Assembly: GCA_018813725.1 (NCBI GenBank)
Contig: JAHJBD010000105.1
Location: 1 to 31,649 of the forward strand
Source of the DNA: Nanobdellota archaeon
GTDB lineage: Archaea; Nanobdellota; Nanobdellia; Woesearchaeales; JAHJBD01
Direction of reading: 5' to 3'
DNA: 31,649 bases
A model generated the notes under the pieces. That model was given only the letters and a program-made list of their open reading frames with translations. It did not search any database and was not told the DNA's origin. Each line of letters opens with the position of its first letter. Position 1 is the stretch's first letter. Below, in pieces: positions 24,441-31,647 of the stretch. The position numbers were made by a program, and so were the translations under genes.

Positions 24441-25586
24441 ATGCAATCAAAAAATAAAGACATTCTTGACAGCGTGATCTACTCATATACCGCCGATAAC
24501 AACAGGCTTGAGGAAGAAAACAAGCTCTTGCAAGAGACTGTAAATCACCTTCAGCAGGAGATCCAGAAATTTAAGACCCCTCCGCTCATGGTATGTGATG
24601 TAAGGTCTATTAGTGGTGATACGGCGATCATAAAGATACCCAACGGCAACCAGTTCTCAGTATTTATCTCAGACCAATGTGAAAATCTAAGGGCAGGAGA
24701 TGTTGTTTTGGCAGAGCAGAAAAACCTGACAGTTATGCAGAAGATTGACCTTACAAAGCAGTTTGATGTAGAAAATTTTGTTATTATTGAAAAACCAACA
24801 GTCACATGGGAATCAATAGGCGGCTTAAAACAGCAGATCAATGAGATCAAAGAGGTTATCGAACTACCTTTGAAAAAGCCAAAGCTGTTTGAAGAGATAG
24901 GAATAAAGCCACCAAAAGGAATTTTGCTTTATGGCCCACCTGGAACAGGAAAGACTTTGATGGCAAAAGCAGTTGCTGCATCCACAAAATCAACATTTAT
25001 TGAAGTTGTAGGTTCAGAGCTTGTCCAAAAATTTATCGGAGAAGGTGCCAAGCTTGTAAAAGAGATATTTGAGCTTGCAAGGCAGAAGGGCCCTTCAGTA
25101 GTTTTCATAGATGAGATTGATGCGCTGGCAGCAAAAAGGATGGAAGTTGGAACCTCTGGTGAGAGAGAAGTTAACCGTACATTCATGCAGCTATTAGCTG
25201 AGATTGACGGTTTCAAGCCGCTAGACAACGTGAAGATAATAGGCGCCACAAACAGGAAGGATGTTTTGGATCCAGCGATATTGAGGCCTGGGAGGTTAGA
25301 TAGGTTAATCTATGTGCCTGTGCCTGAAAAAGCATCAAGGATTGAGATTTTCAAGATTCATTCAAGGACAATGCCTCTGGACCAAGATGTGAATATTGAA
25401 TCATTGGTAGAAAAGATGGAGGGATTCTCAGGTGCTGAGATTAATGCAGTCTGCACAGAAGCAGGTTATTTTGCTATCCGTGAGAATAGGAATGTAGTCA
25501 CAAAACAGGATTTCTTAAAAGCAATTGACAAGGTTTCACAGGAAGAGAAGCTTGAAGGCCAAGATTACATGAATATGTTTGGATAA
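24441..25586 (+). CDS. pan: Proteasome-activating nucleotidase PAN
   Basis: Hexameric AAA+ unfoldase that feeds the 20S proteasome. Order (381 residues): N-terminal coiled coil (about 5-45, NRLEEENKLLQETVNHLQQE), OB domain (about 50-115), AAA+ domain with Walker A GPPGTGKT (165-172), Walker B VVFIDEID (220-227), the second region of homology ending RPGRLDR, then the helical lid. The C-terminus is NMFG: the HbYX motif that docks on the proteasome has Phe in place of Tyr. The start at 24441 is chosen from the TATA spacing; the in-frame ATG at 24423 would add six residues. Proteasome subunits are not in the window. Confidence 0.95.
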   Translation: MQSKNKDILDSVIYSYTADNNRLEEENKLLQETVNHLQQEIQKFKTPPLMVCDVRSISGDTAIIKIPNGNQFSVFISDQCENLRAGDVVLAEQKNLTVMQKIDLTKQFDVENFVIIEKPTVTWESIGGLKQQINEIKEVIELPLKKPKLFEEIGIKPPKGILLYGPPGTGKTLMAKAVAASTKSTFIEVVGSELVQKFIGEGAKLVKEIFELARQKGPSVVFIDEIDALAAKRMEVGTSGEREVNRTFMQLLAEIDGFKPLDNVKIIGATNRKDVLDPAILRPGRLDRLIYVPVPEKASRIEIFKIHSRTMPLDQDVNIESLVEKMEGFSGAEINAVCTEAGYFAIRENRNVVTKQDFLKAIDKVSQEEKLEGQDYMNMFG

Positions 25587-25590
25587 AACT

Positions 25591-25670
25591 GTGCAGTGCT
25601 CAACCAGTTACTTCCGTTCTTCATCGCCGAGGCTCAGCTGGTGTTCACTTGTATCATCACACTGTTGCAC
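25591..25670 (-). ncRNA. Possible C/D box sRNA
   Basis: Read on the minus strand from 25670. A perfect C box GTGATGA (25654-25660), a D' box CTGA (25634-25637), a near C' box GCGATGA (25621-25627) and a poor D box, either CTGG (25604-25607) or TTGA (25600-25603), are spaced by 16 and 13-17 bases, the room used by guide sequences. The ends can pair (GTGC/GCAC and AGTG/CACT). A TATA-like TTTTAAAG lies about 20 bases before the 5' end. The weak D box and a 12-base overlap with the end of the LAGLIDADG gene are against it. I could not name a target. Confidence 0.35.
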
Positions 25671-26673
25671 TTTTAAGGGAATGCCCCTTTAAAATCAAGT
25701 CTTCTAACATTATTTGTTTTTCCGAAGCATACAAAAATGACATCAAGTTATAAAACTTATGCATATTTTGTTGCCCTTTGAAATAAAACCTCCCATAAAA
25801 ACTTCTACCTTCCTGCTTTCTCAGCTGGATATTGGTAGTAGTTATACCAAATTCCAAGAGCATACTTTTGATCTGATTTAAGAGATGTAATAGGTTTTCC
25901 ACATATCTAGCTTCTTTTGAGAGAACAAACTGTACCCTCCAGCGGTTACCTGAAGGCTTTGAGCCTTCGTTCCCATATATTATCGACAAAAACGAAAGCT
26001 TAACCTCTCTTGCACCATAGAAAATCCAATCAGGTATCAAAAACTCCTGATGTACTTTGTCCCCCTTAGGTATGCCTAATTCGTAAAATAAATTTCCTAA
26101 ATCTACTGAATTGACAACACAATCATAGCACCCTTGCTTGCTGATTATGGAGAGATTATGCATAGGGAATATTTCCATAAAATATTTTTTAAATCTTTTG
26201 GCATCATCAATATGCCTTATTGTAAAAGTCAAACGCCTTAAATTCTTCTTTAGGTTGCCATCGCACATTAGAAAGCCAGCAATTACAGCTAAATCCTTTG
26301 ATGTCAAACCGGGATATCTCTCAGGAATCTTAGGATATAACAATTTATTGCCCTTTGATATGCCTGAATAGGGATTTTTAATCAATCTTAATAATTTCGA
26401 CCTATTTTGAAAGGGGGGCGGAACTAAAAAATCATCATATATCCTTGCAAGATCTGATTTCGCTGACAAAGAATATACATATCCCTCTGTAACTTGTGTA
26501 GGGGTCCTAAGTATTTTTCCATTCTTCCACAAATAATTTAGCCATTTTGAGGTGTTTGATTTATCAATTATATCAAGAAATTGCCTGTTATATTCATAGC
26601 AAATCTTTTTGCTGGTAAATAGTGAGGTGGGTTGACTTCGGAATATACCCAAAATTCTATCTTGCTTAGCCAT
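25657..26673 (-). CDS. Free-standing LAGLIDADG endonuclease-like protein
   Basis: 338 residues. Two degenerate LAGLIDADG helices: LAVIAGFLMCDG (128-139, acidic residue D138) and LSFLSIIYGNEGS (226-238, acidic residue E236). Between them is the family segment ELGIPKGDKVHQEFLIPDWI. Two-motif proteins act as monomers. The first 100 residues look like a DNA-binding winged helix (KWLNYLWKNGKILRTPTQ followed by a YVYSLS strand). It is not inside an intron or intein: both neighbours are whole. It could be a mobile endonuclease, a WhiA-like regulator using the same fold, or a domesticated factor. Its promoter region carries palindromes. The TATA at 26696-26703 supports the start. Confidence 0.85.
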   Translation of the reverse strand: MAKQDRILGIFRSQPTSLFTSKKICYEYNRQFLDIIDKSNTSKWLNYLWKNGKILRTPTQVTEGYVYSLSAKSDLARIYDDFLVPPPFQNRSKLLRLIKNPYSGISKGNKLLYPKIPERYPGLTSKDLAVIAGFLMCDGNLKKNLRRLTFTIRHIDDAKRFKKYFMEIFPMHNLSIISKQGCYDCVVNSVDLGNLFYELGIPKGDKVHQEFLIPDWIFYGAREVKLSFLSIIYGNEGSKPSGNRWRVQFVLSKEARYVENLLHLLNQIKSMLLEFGITTTNIQLRKQEGRSFYGRFYFKGQQNMHKFYNLMSFLYASEKQIMLEDLILKGHSLKSATV

Positions 26674-26695
26674 ATAAACACAGAATAAATAAGGG

Positions 26696-26736
26696 TTTAT
26701 AAGCCCTACGCAGGTACCTGTCCTGTGGCAAGTGGT
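26696..26736 (-). promoter_or_regulatory. Promoter of the LAGLIDADG gene with shared upstream element
   Basis: TATA box (CTTATAAAC on the minus strand, 26696-26703) 26 bases from the start codon. At 26719-26736 lies ACCACTTGCCACAGGACA (minus strand), 17 of 18 bases identical to the element before the Cas4-like gene (17500-17517) and at nearly the same distance from the start (46 against 44 bases). Confidence 0.5.
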
Positions 26737-26751
26737 AACAAAGAGAGGACC

Positions 26752-26770
26752 CTACTTACATTGTAAGTAG
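26752..26770. repeat. Interrupted palindrome, copy 1
   Basis: CTACTTACATTGTAAGTAG: 8-base arms around a 3-base centre (ATT). First of three copies between the LAGLIDADG gene and trm5. Confidence 0.8.
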
Positions 26771-26789
26771 AAGCAAGCAGATTAGCAGG

Positions 26790-26806
26790 TACTTACATTG
26801 TAAGTA
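26790..26806. repeat. Interrupted palindrome, copy 2
   Basis: TACTTACATTGTAAGTA with 7-base arms; identical to the core of copy 1 and 37 bases from it, centre to centre. Confidence 0.8.
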
Positions 26807-26833
26807 TACCCAGACGAGGAATAAGTAAGGGAT

Positions 26834-26850
26834 TACTTACAATGTAAGTA
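26834..26850. repeat. Interrupted palindrome, copy 3 (inverted centre)
   Basis: TACTTACAATGTAAGTA: the same 17 bases in reverse orientation (centre AAT instead of ATT), 44 bases from copy 2, starting 3 bases beyond the trm5 stop codon. Confidence 0.8.
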
Positions 26851-26853
26851 TAA

Positions 26854-27675
26854 TCAATCTAACTTAACATCCACACATACCCTAAAAACCTTTGGAGAAA
26901 ACTGGCCGCACTTCACCACATCTAAGATTTGAAACTTTCTTTTCTTACATGCTTTCTTTATCTTATCCTTAGCAAGATCAAATTCAGTCTCGTTCAAGAA
27001 ATCATAGAAATGTAATATCCCTCCTTTCTTGACTTTTGTCAGTGCAAGCTCAAGAAAATCCTCGCCACCCATGGGAAGAGGCATGAGCACCCTATCAAAC
27101 TTTTTCTTGATAGTAGGCAACACCTCCCGTACATCGCCAAGATACAATTTAACTTTATCATCAACCTTATTCAGCCTAACATTCTCAACAGCATACTCAT
27201 GGGCAATTGGATTTATCTCAACTCCATAGACTTCTTTTGCCTGAGAATTCCTTGCTATCTCAACAACAAAAGGTCCGCAGCCAGAAAACATCACCAAAAC
27301 ACTTTCGCCTGATTTTACAAGCTCAAATATCCGTTTTCGCTCTGTGGAAGACCTTGAAGAAAAATATACTTTCTCAGCATCAAGCCTTAGACGAACATTG
27401 TTCTCCTTATGTTCTGTCTCTTTTCTCCTCTCGCCTGCAAGTACCTTAAGCTTTGGAACCCTGAATGTACCTGAATATTTCTTTGTTTTCTTCAGTACAA
27501 CCTTTGCATTCTTATGCATTTCCAGCAAGGCCTGGCCGATGACCTTTTCTTTTTTCAGAAGCTCTTCTGGGAAACTAGAAAATATGATCAGGTCACCTAC
27601 CATATCATAAGAAGTGGGCAATAATGCTATCTGTTTTTTTGTCAGCTTCTTCTCAAGCAATTCTTTAAGGTTCAT
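26854..27675 (-). CDS. trm5: Trm5-type tRNA (guanine37-N1)-methyltransferase
   Basis: SAM-dependent methyltransferase of 273 residues in the Trm5/Met-10+ family, which makes m1G37 next to the anticodon. Seen: short N-terminal region, the RLRLDAEKVYFSSRSSTER segment (95-113), motif I MFSGCGPF (129-136), GVEINPIAHEYAVENVRLNK (151-170) and RVLMPLP (195-201). In the Trm5 family the last motif usually reads MNLP, with Asn important for binding or catalysis; here Pro replaces it. Shorter than euryarchaeal Trm5b (about 330), so the N-terminal tRNA-binding domain is reduced. A wyosine-pathway enzyme (Taw2-like) is a less likely alternative. TATA box at 27698-27708. Confidence 0.82.
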   Translation of the reverse strand: MNLKELLEKKLTKKQIALLPTSYDMVGDLIIFSSFPEELLKKEKVIGQALLEMHKNAKVVLKKTKKYSGTFRVPKLKVLAGERRKETEHKENNVRLRLDAEKVYFSSRSSTERKRIFELVKSGESVLVMFSGCGPFVVEIARNSQAKEVYGVEINPIAHEYAVENVRLNKVDDKVKLYLGDVREVLPTIKKKFDRVLMPLPMGGEDFLELALTKVKKGGILHFYDFLNETEFDLAKDKIKKACKKRKFQILDVVKCGQFSPKVFRVCVDVKLD

Positions 27676-27708
27676 AACAAGAATAAAAAAGAAAGAGTAT
27701 ATAAAAGT

Positions 27709-28953
27709 TTATGCGTGCCCTATAACTTCCGGTTCTGAATCAAGTTTAGGAAAAGCCACCCCAACAAGATGGTCAATAGATCTTCCTTCAACCTTATCAG
27801 CCAGTCCCTGGTTGTTGAATACCTCTTTGTTAAGGTATGCAACATGATCTGCCACAGTCCCCCTAACAAGACCCATCAACTCAATAAATGGATCATCATG
27901 GGTTTCATGATAATCCTCCCTTAATGCTGCTGGAGTTGCATCCATTATAGGCTTAAGCCAGGACCTTGGATCAGTTATCTTTCCTGGTTCAACCGCCTTT
28001 CCTGATTTTGTATCTATAGCCGGTATCCTACCGTCAAAAATCCCAGAGATCATGCCTACAAGTGGAGAATGGTGGACTGCATCAGGATTTTCAGCTAACC
28101 ATTGTCTAGCCTCTGCAGTCATGGCAAGCCTTAAGTCAGTGTCAATATTAAACTTCCTGACACCAAGATACCTTCCTTGTTTTAGTATTGGTTCTGGAAC
28201 CCCGCTTGTCCCAGTCAATGTACCACCGTATTGATTTATCCTATCTACAAAAGCTTGCGGAACTGTTGATGAGCCATGGCCTACCAAGAAATGATACATG
28301 TTCATGCCATCATTGCGAAGTCTCTGGTAGCAATCACCAACTATCGCAAGATTTACTAGGTCTGTTTTCCCTTTATTAGGACCATGAGATGTCCCATAAG
28401 CTATAGCTAACGCATCAGCGCCAGTCATCCTAAAGAATGCCGGAACTATCACTGGATCAGCATAAGTGCTTTTCTCATGCACAACATCTTCTTCGACACC
28501 TGCAAGCTGGCCTAATTCTCCTTCTGTGCTAACACCTTTCTTATGTGCAGCAGCAGTCACCCTCTGTGTCACATATAGGTTGTCTATTGTTGTGAAATTA
28601 TTTCCAGAACCATCTATCATCACTGAACTAAACCCGTCATCAATGCATTGCATTGCAGATTTTTCATCGCCGTGATCTAGATGAAGTGCTACCGGCCCTT
28701 CATACTTTAGGTCAGCCATAGCCTTCAAAAGCATATACTGGATCTTATCAGCCCCACCTTGAAAACTGTTAGCCCCTTTGCTTGCCTGGACAATACCTGG
28801 TGAATTCGTCCTCATAAGCCCCTCAAGTATGCCTGCTGCCTGTGCATAAAAATTGACATTATATGCTCCGATTGCAGCATGCCTGCCGTCCAAAGAACTT
28901 CTCTCTGCTGCCTGTAACAAAGGCACCATAGTATATAGTCTTGGTTCTGCCAT
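27709..28953 (-). CDS. fba: Class II (zinc) fructose-bisphosphate aldolase
   Basis: Cleaves or forms fructose-1,6-bisphosphate. Seen (414 residues): HLDHGD (91-96) with catalytic D93 and zinc ligand H94, SVMIDGS (110-116), EGELGQLAGVEED (144-156), zinc ligands H190 (YGTSHG) and H226 (VGHGSS), and the phosphate-binding KFNIDTDLR. Longer than most class II enzymes, with an extended C-terminal region from about 300. Most archaea use class I DhnA-type or bifunctional aldolase/phosphatase, so transfer from bacteria is likely. Tagatose-bisphosphate or another ketose phosphate is possible as substrate. A GGGGG ribosome site (28962-28966) lies 8 bases upstream. Confidence 0.92.
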   Translation of the reverse strand: MAEPRLYTMVPLLQAAERSSLDGRHAAIGAYNVNFYAQAAGILEGLMRTNSPGIVQASKGANSFQGGADKIQYMLLKAMADLKYEGPVALHLDHGDEKSAMQCIDDGFSSVMIDGSGNNFTTIDNLYVTQRVTAAAHKKGVSTEGELGQLAGVEEDVVHEKSTYADPVIVPAFFRMTGADALAIAYGTSHGPNKGKTDLVNLAIVGDCYQRLRNDGMNMYHFLVGHGSSTVPQAFVDRINQYGGTLTGTSGVPEPILKQGRYLGVRKFNIDTDLRLAMTAEARQWLAENPDAVHHSPLVGMISGIFDGRIPAIDTKSGKAVEPGKITDPRSWLKPIMDATPAALREDYHETHDDPFIELMGLVRGTVADHVAYLNKEVFNNQGLADKVEGRSIDHLVGVAFPKLDSEPEVIGHA

Positions 28954-28961
28954 AATTATTG

Positions 28962-28990
28962 CCCCCTTAAAGTTTTTAAAATTTATATAA
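28962..28990 (-). promoter_or_regulatory. TATA and GGGGG ribosome site of fba
   Basis: Minus-strand TTATATAAAT at 28981-28990 and GGGGG at 28962-28966. The leader is short and the ribosome site is of the G5 type shared with acs, the OFA transporter and the PRC-barrel gene. Confidence 0.45.
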
Positions 28991-29040
28991 GAATCTGATT
29001 TAAAAAAATTTGTATTCTCAAGTAGATTTTACCGATAAAA

Positions 29041-30060
29041 TCACGAAAACTCAAAAAGAGACTTCTGCTTCCTTTCACTGGACGATTTACCAAGTTGTTT
29101 AAGGCTAGACTCGATCCTTTCTTCAGAAAAATCCCTGCTTATCAAAAACTCTTTTAGTTTCTCGATGTTAATCTCTTTCCATTCCAACCTATACTCATCA
29201 GTTACAGGCATTTTTTTGATAAGATAATACACCTCTGTCCAAGGGACATCAAACTCCCATTTCACCTGGCTAAAAAGAGTATCAAAATCAGCGCCATATT
29301 GTCTAACTAGCTTTAAAGCATTCTGTGGCCCTATCCCCTTTACTCCGCCGATATTATAATCAGTTCCGATTAGCATCGCAAGCACGATAAGCTGGTTTTG
29401 ATCTATGCCCAGACTATTTAGTGTATCAGATAACACCACCATCTCAGGCTTATAGGTTTCATAGCCAAGCCCTTTTTTCTTTTTTCCTGCGATTGAAAGG
29501 TTGCGGACAAGGTGAGTTGCACCATGAAGCAGACTGTCATAATCCTGGCTCACAGCAGCATAAGCGTCGCCCTTCTTGACAATATAAGCTGCCTGTGCTT
29601 CGCCTTCTGAAGGGGCCTGGATTATCGGAAGACCAAGATACCCAAGCAATTCTTTAGCCTCTGATATAAGTTCAGCAGTCAGGCGCACTGTCCTGCCGCC
29701 GTATTTCTTCATTGAATCGATATCCTCTTCTTCAACAGCTTTATCATATTTCAGTTGAGCTTCATTTTTCAGCTCACGCCGTCTTTCACTTTCTTTTTTC
29801 TTAAGTTCTGGTGGTTTGCCGTCAAAAACAAATGCCAGCTTGATCCCATAGCTCATTAGTTTGGTTATCCTGGAGAATAGCCCAACAAGATGAGAGGTTA
29901 TCCTTCCTTTGGAATCCATCAACGCTGTGCCATCCCTGCCGCGTATGGTTGTCAAGAACTGATAAAGAAGATTAAAAGAATCTACAACAATGATCTTATC
30001 CTTAAGTTCATCAAACTGTATCTCCTTTGCGTCAATTATCCCTTTGAAAGCTATACCCAT
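29041..30060 (-). CDS. fen: Flap endonuclease 1
   Basis: Removes 5' flaps during Okazaki fragment maturation and repair. 339 residues beginning MGIAFKG, the conserved N-terminus that must be near the active site. Acidic ligands visible: D27 (VVDSFN), D80 (FVFDGKPPE), E152 and E154 (APSEGEAQ), D173 and D175 (SQDYDSL), and the helix-hairpin-helix region IGTDYNIGGVKGIG. The C-terminus carries a PCNA-binding PIP box, Q332-xx-L335-F336-x-F338. It follows the winged-helix/nuclease-like gene by one base and is probably co-transcribed with it. Confidence 0.96.
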   Translation of the reverse strand: MGIAFKGIIDAKEIQFDELKDKIIVVDSFNLLYQFLTTIRGRDGTALMDSKGRITSHLVGLFSRITKLMSYGIKLAFVFDGKPPELKKKESERRRELKNEAQLKYDKAVEEEDIDSMKKYGGRTVRLTAELISEAKELLGYLGLPIIQAPSEGEAQAAYIVKKGDAYAAVSQDYDSLLHGATHLVRNLSIAGKKKKGLGYETYKPEMVVLSDTLNSLGIDQNQLIVLAMLIGTDYNIGGVKGIGPQNALKLVRQYGADFDTLFSQVKWEFDVPWTEVYYLIKKMPVTDEYRLEWKEINIEKLKEFLISRDFSEERIESSLKQLGKSSSERKQKSLFEFS

Positions 30061-30061
30061 T

Positions 30062-31057
30062 TTATATCTTTTTTACATGCATGCCAGAAAACTCTTTATC
30101 AAGCATCTCTGCTGCCCTCTTTGTAAGGTCGCCTTTAGAGAGAAAAAGGCAAGGTAATTTTTTTGATTGTGCCTGGATAAACGCAGAACTTAGGTCGCCA
30201 TCATTCAGTTTTAGTTTGGATTTTGCTTTGCAGTAATAGGTTAAGCTGCCCACTGAGCTAGGGATCCTTATCTTGAAATCTATCTCTGTTTTTCTGATCA
30301 GCTCTTTTTCAAGCACTTCAATCTTATTAGCCTGGAAATAATCCTCAACCTCTTTAAGAAAATCCAAGTCTACCGGTTTAGGCTTATTTTCTTTTTTAGT
30401 CTCGATTGGTTTTTGTAAAGTTTCAGGTTTTGCAGGAATTTTTTTAGGCAGCTCTTCTAGCTTATTTTGTATTTGCTCTTTTTTGTCCTCTTTTACAGGA
30501 TTTATCTCCTCTCGCACTTTCTCTGGTTTTAACTCATCCAAAGGTTCTTCGATCTTCTCGAGAGGCTTCTCTGCACCTTCCAATTTATTCTGCACTTCTT
30601 CTGTCTTTTCAGCCACAGGATCAACTATCTGCTTGATCATCTTCTCTGCTTCCTGATTTGAGAGAAGATACCATTTCCAGAATATCTCTGTCTTCCCATC
30701 ATAACTGACATTAAGGGGCATTGCAAAATCCCTAAGATTTCGCATCGCTACCCTATACAGAGGTTCAATTTCACTGTCCTTGACAATTTTTCTGTCTTTA
30801 AGTATGTTATATGCCTGAAGATCCTTTTCATTAAGTTTTGAAGAAAAATCTTGAAGCCTGGATTCCTGTCCAGGAAGATAATATAATGGTGACTGCCCAA
30901 GCCTTATCTTTGAAACAATGACCTTGCCTTTTGAAGACAGCTCAGAGAGATACGCAGAAGTCATAAGAGAATCTTTGGATATATGTTTTGCAACAAGAGT
31001 AGGTACTGTAGGTCCCTTTATCCTGATAAAATCTAAGATCTGCTGATGAGTATCCAT
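30062..31057 (-). CDS. Winged-helix protein with charged linker and nuclease-like C-terminal domain
   Basis: Not a family I can name; 331 residues. Seen: a winged helix-turn-helix at 1-62 (TLVAKHI, AYLSELSSKGKV, wing SPLYYL), a second small domain (about 75-135), a Glu/Lys/Pro-rich probably unstructured linker (about 145-228), and a compact C-terminal domain (230-331). That domain has an alpha-beta pattern like the restriction-endonuclease fold: E249/E252 helix, D260 in EIDFKIRI, K277/K279 in YYCKAKS, then AFIQAQSKKLPCLFL. The canonical (D/E)xK is not clean, so activity is uncertain. One base from fen, so a DNA or RNA processing role is plausible. TATA box at 31080-31088. Confidence 0.7.
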   Translation of the reverse strand: MDTHQQILDFIRIKGPTVPTLVAKHISKDSLMTSAYLSELSSKGKVIVSKIRLGQSPLYYLPGQESRLQDFSSKLNEKDLQAYNILKDRKIVKDSEIEPLYRVAMRNLRDFAMPLNVSYDGKTEIFWKWYLLSNQEAEKMIKQIVDPVAEKTEEVQNKLEGAEKPLEKIEEPLDELKPEKVREEINPVKEDKKEQIQNKLEELPKKIPAKPETLQKPIETKKENKPKPVDLDFLKEVEDYFQANKIEVLEKELIRKTEIDFKIRIPSSVGSLTYYCKAKSKLKLNDGDLSSAFIQAQSKKLPCLFLSKGDLTKRAAEMLDKEFSGMHVKKI

Positions 31058-31089
31058 GATTTTAAGTAAGCTTGAGAAGTTTATATACT

Positions 31090-31647
31090 TTATGGCCTTA
31101 CCCAGCGTATCTCATAGTAGGTTACTGTGTTCTCCTCGTCAACTATCCCTATAAGGAGTTTTTTCTTAGTAGAGTGCGCAACCCTGTTTTTTGCTGCAAA
31201 ATCATACCAGGTAAGGGACGAAGTCTCATGCACTGGATAGACTATCCACTTTGCGTGATCCTCTCCGGGTTTTACCCCGCGGTCATAAACCCTAAAATCT
31301 GCACCAAACTTAAGCGCAGTCTTGATTATGTACCCTCTGTTTCTAATATCCTTAAATACGCAGAATCTTACCCAAAAATTCTTTTCTTCTTTTTTAGCTT
31401 TTGTTACAAAACTGTCAAAATTGATCTCCTGATTTTTTTTATTGACAACAACGATCCTTTCTTTTTCTAGGAGATATAATCCTTCTATCAGTGTCAGTTG
31501 GACTTTTCCATTCTCAAGTATAACGCCAAACCTGCTCTGATTAAATAGGTCTCTTGCTGCATCAGAATTTTCAGTGATAACATTTCCTTCTGATAGCATT
31601 GTCACTATCTTTGTACTGACTTCTTCTATTTTCTTCTTTTTTGCCAT
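31090..31647 (-). CDS. endA: tRNA-splicing endonuclease
   Basis: Cuts pre-tRNA introns at bulge-helix-bulge motifs. The 185-residue size is that of the homotetrameric archaeal enzyme. The catalytic triad is present: Y121 (FRVYDRG), H131 (GEDHAKWIVYP) and K162 in the lysine run of AHSTKKKLLIGIVDEE, with the family's 31-residue His-Lys spacing. The N-terminal domain (1-about 85) includes the SRFG segment. The gene is complete; its ATG is 2 bases from the window edge, so its promoter is outside. Confidence 0.95.
   Translation of the reverse strand: MAKKKKIEEVSTKIVTMLSEGNVITENSDAARDLFNQSRFGVILENGKVQLTLIEGLYLLEKERIVVVNKKNQEINFDSFVTKAKKEEKNFWVRFCVFKDIRNRGYIIKTALKFGADFRVYDRGVKPGEDHAKWIVYPVHETSSLTWYDFAAKNRVAHSTKKKLLIGIVDEENTVTYYEIRWVRP

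Noticed and set aside
25591..25670. tRNA gene
   Set aside because: No GTTCRANNC T-arm signature and no cloverleaf could be drawn on either strand.
25671..25694. Hairpin TTTTAAGGG / CCCCTTTAAAA as a terminator
   Set aside because: It lies inside the C-terminal codons of the LAGLIDADG gene, is imperfect, and is as well explained by coding sequence plus a TATA-like box.
26752..26850. CRISPR array
   Set aside because: Only three 17-base palindromic copies with spacers of about 20-27 bases, one copy inverted, and no leader or cas cluster; not an array.
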